From assembly GCA_024280335.1 (NCBI GenBank), contig JAJRQI010000052.1, forward strand, positions 1 to 42,019: a stretch of 42,019 bases of DNA, in the 5' to 3' direction. Made by a program: the position numbers and the translations under genes. The DNA comes from Deltaproteobacteria bacterium (GTDB lineage Bacteria; Desulfobacterota; Desulfuromonadia; Desulfuromonadales; Geopsychrobacteraceae). The notes under the pieces are model-generated. The model was not told the origin of the DNA. It saw nothing but the letters and a program-made list of their open reading frames with translations, and ran no database searches. Within the stretch, counting starts at the first letter, position 1. Each line of letters starts with the position of its first letter. Below, one piece after another: positions 37,420 to 42,019 of this stretch.

Positions 37420-38511
37420 TCAGCTGTTCGCCGCCGCAAAACCTTGCATGAAGTCGGCAAGTGCCTCAATCCCGGCCAGCGGCATCGGATTGTAGATCGA
37501 GGCACGAATACCGCCGACGTTGCGGTGCCCTTTCAGGGCATACAGGCCGACGGCAGCCGCTTCTTTGAGGAACTTGGCCTCCAGCTCTTCGCTGGCCAGA
37601 TTGAAGCTGACGTTCATGATCGAACGGTGCTCCGGATGGGCGACACCGCGATAAAAGTCTGAGGCGTCGATAATTGCATACAACCGAGCCGCTTTCTCTT
37701 CGTTGCGCTGTTCGATCGCCGTCACGCCGCCTTGCTCCTTCAGCCATTCAAGGACCAGCTTGGTGGTGTAGATCGCGAAGGTGTTGGTGGTGTTGGTCAG
37801 CGAATTGTCTTTGTCGGCCTGACTGTAGTTGAGCAGCACTGGTGTCTGTGCGCCGGCGTGGCCGAGCAGATCCTCGCGGATAATCACCATCGCCATCCCG
37901 GAGGGGCCGAGGTTCTTCTGCATCCCGGCATAGATGACGCCGAACTTACTGTAATCGATCTTGCGCGAAAGGATCTCCGAGGTCATATCGGCAACCAGGG
38001 GGACATCGCCGGTCTCCGGAAACCGGTTCCAGCGGGTGCCGTAGATAGTGTTGTTGCCGGTGATATGCACATAGGAAACATCATCAGCAAAGATCGCCGG
38101 ATCGTACTCGGGAATCCGGTCGTAGTTGCTGGCCGCGCTGCTGGCCGCGATCTCGACGTTACAGAAATCCTTGGCATCCTTGGCGGCCAGTTTGGCGAAG
38201 TTGCCGGTTTCGAAATAGAGGCACTTCTTGCCCGGCTTGCGTCCGGCCAGATTGAGCGGCAGGGCGGAAAACTGCATCCGCGCGCCGCCGTGAATAAACA
38301 GGATGCGATAGTTGTCCGGCACCCCGCTCAATTCGCGGAACAGCGCCTGAGCCTCCTCGAGAATCGTCACGAACTCCTTGGCCCGGTGGCTGACCTCAAT
38401 CACCGAGACCCCCATCCCTTGGTAATCGAGCCATTCCTGCTGGATTTTCTGCATCACCGCTTCCGGCAACATCGCCGGTCCGGCACCAAAATTATAAACT
38501 TTGTCAGACAT
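37420..38511 (-). CDS. serC: Phosphoserine aminotransferase
   Basis: A 363-residue PLP enzyme converting 3-phosphohydroxypyruvate and glutamate to phosphoserine; the family also acts in one pyridoxal phosphate route. It begins VYNFGAGPAMLPEAVMQKI. The lysine that binds PLP lies in GVIYAGMQKNLGPSGMAMVI, and FIHGGARMQF and the C-terminal GGIRASIYNPMP match the family. GGAGG lies about 10 bases before ATG. It follows the second PGDH by 25 bp in the same direction, so the two catalyse consecutive steps of serine synthesis from one operon. Confidence 0.95.
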   Translation of the reverse strand: MSDKVYNFGAGPAMLPEAVMQKIQQEWLDYQGMGVSVIEVSHRAKEFVTILEEAQALFRELSGVPDNYRILFIHGGARMQFSALPLNLAGRKPGKKCLYFETGNFAKLAAKDAKDFCNVEIAASSAASNYDRIPEYDPAIFADDVSYVHITGNNTIYGTRWNRFPETGDVPLVADMTSEILSRKIDYSKFGVIYAGMQKNLGPSGMAMVIIREDLLGHAGAQTPVLLNYSQADKDNSLTNTTNTFAIYTTKLVLEWLKEQGGVTAIEQRNEEKAARLYAIIDASDFYRGVAHPEHRSIMNVSFNLASEELEAKFLKEAAAVGLYALKGHRNVGGIRASIYNPMPLAGIEALADFMQGFAAANS

Positions 38512-38536
38512 GAGCTGATACCTCCAGGCTTGCTGT

Positions 38537-39721
38537 TCAGATGTTATGGTTAGGGAGAATGCGGGCGCTGACCACCCCGTCGATCGCTTCCAGCGCCTGC
38601 ACCAGATCGTCCTGCGGCTTGCGCTCGATGTCGATCAGGGTATAGGCGATCTCGCCGCGACTTTTGTTGATCATGTCATCAACATTCTGGTTGCGATCGG
38701 CCAGAACCGAAAGGATCTGGCCGAGCATCTTCGGAACGTTGTGGTTGGTGATCGCCAGTCGGCAAACCCCGCTGCGCTCAAGTGAAATATTGGGGAAATT
38801 AACCGAGTTGCGGATATTGCCGTGTTCGAGAAAATCGATCAGTTGATCGGCGATCATGATCGCGCAGTTCTCTTCCGCCTCGGTGGTACTGGCCCCGAGG
38901 TGCGGCATCTGCACCACGTCGTCACGGCCGACCAGCTCCGGCATCGGAAAATCACTGATATAGCTGCGCAGTCTGCCCGTATTGAGCGTCTCGACGATTG
39001 CCGCGGTATCGACCAGCTTTTCTCGCGAGAAGTTAAGCAGTACCGAGCCCGGTTTGAAGCTCTGCGCCAGCTCTTTATTGATCAGATTACGGGTCGCCTC
39101 GATCACCGGCAGGTGCAGGGTCACATAGTCCGACTTGGCCAGCAGGGTCTGCATATTCTCCACCCGCTCGACGTCACGCGACAGCCGCCAGGCGGCCTCA
39201 ACCGACAGCGCCGGGTCCAGCCCGAGCACCTGCATACCGAGCATCAGGCCGGTCTCTGCGACCAGCGAACCGATCGCCCCCAGACCGACGACTCCCAGGG
39301 TTTTTCCCGCCAGTTCAGCGCCGCCGAACTGCTTCTTGCCCCCTTCAACCAGCTTGTGTAGCTCTGCTTCAGAGAGACCGCCAGCCTGCTGTTTGATGTA
39401 ATTGATCCCGCCGAGAATATCGCGGCCGGAGAGCAGCAGCCCGGCGATCACCAGCTCTTTCACCGCATTGGCGTTGGCACCCGGCGCGTTGAACACGACA
39501 ACACCACGCTCGGTACAGCTTTCGACCGGGATATTGTTGACCCCGGCCCCGGCCCGACCGATCGCGGCGACCGAATCGGCAATCGATTCTGCCACCAGTT
39601 GATGACTGCGCAGCATGATCGCATCAGGGTGACCGATTTCCGAAGCGACTTCGTACCTGTCGCGTGAGAACTTGTCCAGCCCTTTGACCGAAATCTTATT
39701 GTGCGTCAGGATCTTGTACAT
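38537..39721 (-). CDS. Short-form D-3-phosphoglycerate dehydrogenase with ACT domain
   Basis: A 394-residue NAD-dependent 2-hydroxyacid dehydrogenase. The Rossmann motif is LGVVGLGAIGSLVAE, the active site shows the Asp/Glu/His set in HLGASTTEAEEN, and R in VLLNFSREKLVD takes the place of the usual N-T-A-R-G. An ACT-like C-terminus is present (AITNHNVPKMLGQILSVLAD). It is about 130 residues shorter than the serA product at 28561 because it lacks the intermediate domain. It lies 25 bp upstream of serC. Two PGDH-type genes in one window suggest division of labour or redundancy; which one is the main serine enzyme is not decided here. Confidence 0.88.
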   Translation of the reverse strand: MYKILTHNKISVKGLDKFSRDRYEVASEIGHPDAIMLRSHQLVAESIADSVAAIGRAGAGVNNIPVESCTERGVVVFNAPGANANAVKELVIAGLLLSGRDILGGINYIKQQAGGLSEAELHKLVEGGKKQFGGAELAGKTLGVVGLGAIGSLVAETGLMLGMQVLGLDPALSVEAAWRLSRDVERVENMQTLLAKSDYVTLHLPVIEATRNLINKELAQSFKPGSVLLNFSREKLVDTAAIVETLNTGRLRSYISDFPMPELVGRDDVVQMPHLGASTTEAEENCAIMIADQLIDFLEHGNIRNSVNFPNISLERSGVCRLAITNHNVPKMLGQILSVLADRNQNVDDMINKSRGEIAYTLIDIERKPQDDLVQALEAIDGVVSARILPNHNI

Positions 39722-39743
39722 CTCAACTCCTCCGGAAGGCAGT

Positions 39744-39774
39744 AAAAAAACAGATAAAAACCGCTCCGACGGTT
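39744..39774 (-). terminator. Probable terminator at the end of the aroF transcript
   Basis: On the minus strand AACCG-TCGGAG-CGGTT, a short 5-bp stem followed by TTTATCTGTTTTTTT. It overlaps the -10 region and likely start point of the serine-gene promoter at 39772-39800, so it might also act as an early terminator there. Confidence 0.5.
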
Positions 39775-39800
39775 CTACAATGGATCCCCCCCTCTGTCAA
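39772..39800 (-). promoter_or_regulatory. Sigma-70 promoter of the PGDH-serC operon
   Basis: On the minus strand TTGACA (39800-39795), 17 bases, TAGAAC (39777-39772). It precedes the PGDH start codon by about 50 bp. Confidence 0.6.
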
Positions 39801-39812
39801 TCGTCGCTCGGC

Positions 39813-40097
39813 TTATTTCACCACTTTCAGCCGGCCCTTAGCGGAAGTGCTACCGGAGGATTCGGGCTCAGCTGCCGGTGGTTTTTTGCCAGGACTCAGC
39901 GGTTCCGGTTCGCTGCCTATCTGCGGCAAACTACCATCCGCCAGCATCTGGCCGACGGCGTTGGCGATCGTCAGGCACTGCTTCATACAAACCCTGTGGA
40001 CCGGGCAGACGGTGCAATCGGCCTCACCGCCGGCGGTCCGCAGACTGTGGACCAGCAATTCAACGCTTTCGAGCTGTGACAAAGGGACAAAATACAT
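39813..40097 (-). CDS. Small Cys-motif protein between aroF and PGDH
   Basis: A 94-residue protein. The first half carries a cysteine motif C-x2-C-x5-C-x3-C (CTVCPVHRVCMKQC, residues about 28-41) that could bind zinc or an iron-sulphur cluster. The second half is Pro/Ser/Glu-rich and likely disordered, with a basic end (KGRLKVVK). GAGG lies six bases before the ATG. It starts 27 bp after the aroF stop and the two are probably cotranscribed, so the phenylalanine attenuator would control it too. I do not recognise the family. Confidence 0.6.
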   Translation of the reverse strand: MYFVPLSQLESVELLVHSLRTAGGEADCTVCPVHRVCMKQCLTIANAVGQMLADGSLPQIGSEPEPLSPGKKPPAAEPESSGSTSAKGRLKVVK

Positions 40098-40124
40098 AGG
40101 TTTCCTCGCTCCGTTTAATCGTTA

Positions 40125-41150
40125 TCAACCCGCCATCTCCCGGTCGGCGACTGTAACAAAGGCCCGCAGCTTGTCCATCATCTGCTGAAAATCCTTCGGC
40201 CGCAGCGATTGCGGACCGTCACTCGCCGCCTCTTCCGGACAGGGATGAACCTCAACCAGCAGTCCATCAGCACCGGCGGCAGCAGCAGCGTAACACATCG
40301 GTGCCACCAGATGCGCATGGCCGGTCGCATGGGAGGGATCGATCATCACCGGTAGATGGGTGAGTTGCTTCAGTACCGGCACTGCCGAAATATCCAGGGT
40401 GTTGCGGGTGGCGGTTTCAAAGGTGCGGATGCCGCGCTCACAGAGAATCACTCGGCGGTTCCCCTCAGAGAGAATATATTCGGCGCTCATCAAAAATTCC
40501 TGAATGGTCGTCGCCATGCCCCGCTTGAGCAGGATCGGCTTGTCGAGCTGACCCAACATTTTCAACAGAGCAAAGTTCTGCGTGTTGCGTGCGCCGACCT
40601 GCATCACATCGGCATACTCGGCTACCAGTTCGACATCGCGCGGATTGACCACTTCGGTGACGATCGGCAGACCGGTTAGTTCACGCGCCTCAGCCAACAG
40701 TTTCAGGCCCTCCTCTTCCATCCCCTGAAATGAGTAGGGGCTGGTCCGTGGCTTGAAAGCTCCGCCCCGCAACAGCCGTGCGCCCGATTTTTTGATTTCG
40801 ACCGCTGTCTGGCAGATCTGCTCACGGCTTTCCACCGCACAGGGGCCGCCGACAACGATAAATTCCTTGCCGCCGATCGCCAGGCCGGGGACAATCTCGA
40901 TCTCGCTCGGCTGCGGTTGCACCTCACGGCTGGCAAGTTTATAGGGTTTAAGAATCGGCACCACCCGCTCAACCCCGGGCATCGATTGGATGCTCTGCAA
41001 CTTCTCCTTGCCCCGCTCGTCGCCGACCGCACCGATCACGTTACGGGTCTCCCCGTGGATCACATGCGGCTGATAGCCGAGTTCGACGATTTTCTTTTCA
41101 ACTTCAGCCAGCGCTTCACCGGAAGCGCCGTTTTTCATGATGATAATCAT
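40125..41150 (-). CDS. aroF: 3-deoxy-7-phosphoheptulonate synthase (DAHP synthase, type I-beta)
   Basis: A 341-residue enzyme that condenses phosphoenolpyruvate and erythrose 4-phosphate, the first step to aromatic amino acids. Residues 1-70 form an N-terminal ferredoxin-like regulatory domain (MIIIMKNGASGEALAEVEKK), as in the Thermotoga enzyme. The barrel has VVGGPCAVESREQ, LRGGAFKPRTSPYSFQG, the ILLKRGM lysine loop, and metal ligands in IDPSHATG and VEVHPCPEEA. The start at 41150 has AGGAG seven bases upstream. A leader peptide rich in Phe codons and a terminator lie upstream, so transcription is probably attenuated by charged tRNA-Phe. The enzyme may also be inhibited by Tyr or Phe through its N-terminal domain, as in relatives. 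Confidence 0.95.
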   Translation of the reverse strand: MIIIMKNGASGEALAEVEKKIVELGYQPHVIHGETRNVIGAVGDERGKEKLQSIQSMPGVERVVPILKPYKLASREVQPQPSEIEIVPGLAIGGKEFIVVGGPCAVESREQICQTAVEIKKSGARLLRGGAFKPRTSPYSFQGMEEEGLKLLAEARELTGLPIVTEVVNPRDVELVAEYADVMQVGARNTQNFALLKMLGQLDKPILLKRGMATTIQEFLMSAEYILSEGNRRVILCERGIRTFETATRNTLDISAVPVLKQLTHLPVMIDPSHATGHAHLVAPMCYAAAAAGADGLLVEVHPCPEEAASDGPQSLRPKDFQQMMDKLRAFVTVADREMAG

Positions 41151-41187
41151 GTTTTCTCCTTTGCCGTCTTGCGGCATTAAAGACAGA

Positions 41188-41214
41188 AGGCCGCCCGATT
41201 CTCCCGGCGGCCTC
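41188..41214 (-). promoter_or_regulatory. Second hairpin in the aroF leader
   Basis: On the minus strand AGGCCGCC and GGCGGCCT pair around GGGAGAATCG, about 40 bp before the aroF start. It is followed by TTCTGTCTTT, a poor U-run. It may stabilise the message or act as a weak second terminator. Confidence 0.4.
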
Positions 41215-41230
41215 AACTTTTCAAATGCGA

Positions 41231-41279
41231 CAAAAAAGAAAAACCATGGGAGAAGCGGTTAGCTGTTCTGCCATGGTTT
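41231..41279 (-). terminator. Attenuator terminator of aroF
   Basis: On the minus strand AAACCATGG and CCATGGTTT pair around a 21-base loop, followed by TTCTTTTTTG. It lies 25 bp after the leader-peptide stop codon and its 5' arm overlaps the antiterminator site at 41267-41276. Confidence 0.82.
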
Positions 41280-41327
41280 GTGTGATCTGAAGTTGCTTGC
41301 TGGTTACAGACCTCTTCCCGCGGCAGA
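41267..41327 (-). promoter_or_regulatory. Antiterminator pairing of the aroF attenuator
   Basis: TCTGCCGCGG (minus, 41327-41318), within codons 21-24 of the leader peptide, can pair with CCATGGCAGA (minus, 41276-41267), the start of the terminator stem, with nine of ten pairs including one G-U. A ribosome stalled at the Phe codons leaves the first segment free, so the antiterminator forms; a ribosome that reaches the stop codon covers it, so the terminator forms. The interval 41151-41303 holds no other gene. Confidence 0.7.
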
Positions 41328-41387
41328 CGGCTTTAAAAAACCGAAAAACCAAAAGAAAAAACCGTAAAAGGAAGCAGCAAAAGTCAT
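41304..41387 (-). CDS. Phe-rich attenuation leader peptide of aroF
   Basis: A 27-residue peptide. Residues 1-18 are MTFAASFYGFFFWFFGFL, with eight Phe, one Tyr and one Trp, six of the Phe between 10 and 17. The rest is KPSAAGRGL, then TAA. AAGGTG lies about eight bases before the ATG at 41387; an in-frame ATG at 41393 has too short a gap. It resembles the PheL leader of E. coli pheA in design. It is expected to make ribosomes stall when Phe-tRNA is scarce and so permit aroF transcription. A ten-base segment in codons 21-24 pairs with the terminator stem, which explains why its 3' part is needed in the mechanism. Confidence 0.85.
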   Translation of the reverse strand: MTFAASFYGFFFWFFGFLKPSAAGRGL

Positions 41388-41415
41388 CTTCATTCACCTT
41401 CGATAAAGTTGGCCG

Positions 41416-41445
41416 ATTCTAAACGGGATATCTTTTATAATGCAA
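41416..41445 (-). promoter_or_regulatory. Promoter of the aroF leader
   Basis: On the minus strand TTGCAT (41445-41440), 18 bases, TAGAAT (41421-41416). The predicted start near 41409 gives a leader of about 20 bases before the peptide ATG. Confidence 0.6.
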
Positions 41446-41515
41446 GGATTTTCTGGAGTCTTCGCAATGGATCTCTTACTGCAGGCCTATGGTTTGAAAA
41501 CTCCACTGTTTTTGC

Positions 41516-41544
41516 TTGACACTCCCCGGCCCATTCGCTATAAA
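41516..41544 (+). promoter_or_regulatory. Strong sigma-70 promoter of tRNA-Phe
   Basis: TTGACA (41516-41521), exactly 17 bases, TATAAA (41539-41544), 13 bp before the tRNA 5' end. It is divergent from the aroF leader promoter. Confidence 0.88.
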
Positions 41545-41557
41545 CGGATCTCGTTTT

Positions 41558-41633
<76 letters not shown>

Positions 41634-41641
41634 GCAAAATT

Positions 41642-41675
41642 AAAGGGTTACGGTTAATTCCGTAACCCTTTTTTT
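41642..41675 (+). terminator. Terminator of tRNA-Phe
   Basis: AAAGGGTTACGG-TTAATT-CCGTAACCCTTT, a perfect 12-bp stem, followed by more T. Confidence 0.9.
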
Positions 41676-41703
41676 GTTTTGAGAATGACTAAAAATGACT
41701 GGC

Positions 41704-42019
41704 CTATTCTACCGTTATCGGATCACCGTCCACCCACACCAACCCGTCTGCATGATCCGAGTCGTAAACTGTGAGTCTGGCATTCCAGTTTCCGGCAGGT
41801 ATTGCTTGCCCGCCGAGGTTTAAAAACAGGTTGGCGACTCCGGCGGCGGGTATACCGCTGGTCCAATAAAACGTGTTGCCGATGCCGTTGCCGGCGGTGG
41901 TGCTGTCGATGGTGACGCCGCCGATTTCTAAAATCATGCGGGTGACGCTGGCCAGGTCGACGATAACACCATCGGCTTGAAGTTGCCAGTCGATGGTGTT
42001 ATCGCGCCCCAGGTAGATA
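41704..42019 (-). CDS. C-terminal part of a phage-type structural protein, cut by the window edge
   Basis: The open frame runs from the window edge to a TAG at 41704. About 104 residues are visible, beginning with an upstream portion that reads IYLGRDNTIDWQLQADGVIV then LASVTRM, and later LEIGGVTIDS, WTSGIPAAGVANLFLNLG, GQAIPAGNWNARLTVYDS and a Val/Asp-rich end. The composition (short beta strands, G/T/D-rich turns) is like phage tail or baseplate accessory proteins that bind polymers. It lies next to tRNA-Phe, a common integration target. The full gene and neighbours are outside the window, so prophage membership is an inference. Confidence 0.5.
   Translation of the reverse strand, partial: IYLGRDNTIDWQLQADGVIVDLASVTRMILEIGGVTIDSTTAGNGIGNTFYWTSGIPAAGVANLFLNLGGQAIPAGNWNARLTVYDSDHADGLVWVDGDPITVE

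Overview
The window looks like a chromosomal segment of a Desulfuromonadales/Geobacter-like bacterium (Desulfobacterota). This is inferred from gene content, not from a search: a CarD regulator next to ispD-ispF, a Ras-like MglA/MglB pair, futalosine-pathway menaquinone genes (mqnB, mqnD), a type I-beta DAHP synthase with an N-terminal ferredoxin-like domain, several PilZ/MshEN (c-di-GMP) proteins and a double-Cache histidine kinase. Base composition is moderately GC-rich. The hipBA region looks more AT-rich.

Layout. 1-2.6 kb: a CpxR/CpxA two-component system, divergent from a secreted-protein gene cut by the window edge, with CpxR-box-like sites between them; then a tiny membrane-peptide gene whose TGA stop may deserve a selenocysteine check. 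2.7-8.6 kb: a broken GlxA-type AraC regulator, a PilZ protein, a lipoprotein, the periplasmic protease Prc, and convergent panE and a TPR/membrane protein. 8.7-13.8 kb: carD, then ispD-ispF-glnS-cysS (isoprenoid precursors and two aminoacyl-tRNA synthetases), followed by nested inverted repeats. 14-18.1 kb: srkA, cardiolipin synthase, a zinc-ribbon protein, a two-repeat protein and a PEGA lipoprotein. 18.3-24.2 kb: uvrA, a REP/MITE-like repeat, pdxA, and a hipBA toxin-antitoxin module with strong inverted-repeat operators. 24.3-28.4 kb: tRNA-Asn, mglB-mglA, a divergent gene of unknown function, and mqnB-mqnD. 28.5-36.7 kb: a long-form serA, a VanZ-family protein, a PilZ gene behind a possible sigma-28 promoter, a PilB/GspE-type ATPase with MshEN modules, and an orphan sensor kinase. 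36.9-41.2 kb (minus strand): thioesterase, serC, a second (short) PGDH, a Cys-motif small protein and aroF. 41.2-42.0 kb: a Phe-codon leader peptide and attenuator controlling aroF, a divergent tRNA-Phe, and the end of a phage-type structural gene.

How the genes work together. The right end groups early aromatic synthesis (aroF) with serine synthesis (a PGDH and serC), and a transcription attenuator that appears to read charged tRNA-Phe precedes aroF. The tRNA-Phe gene itself lies divergently about 170 bp from the leader peptide. A second theme is surface behaviour and c-di-GMP signalling: two PilZ proteins, an MshEN ATPase and the MglAB polarity switch. A third is envelope stress and quality control: CpxRA, Prc, SrkA and cardiolipin synthase. 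No CRISPR array, complete prophage or rRNA was seen. The best candidates for novelty are the Phe attenuator, the 28-residue peptide with a possible Sec codon, the unknown gene beside mglAB, and the Cys-motif protein between aroF and the second PGDH gene.
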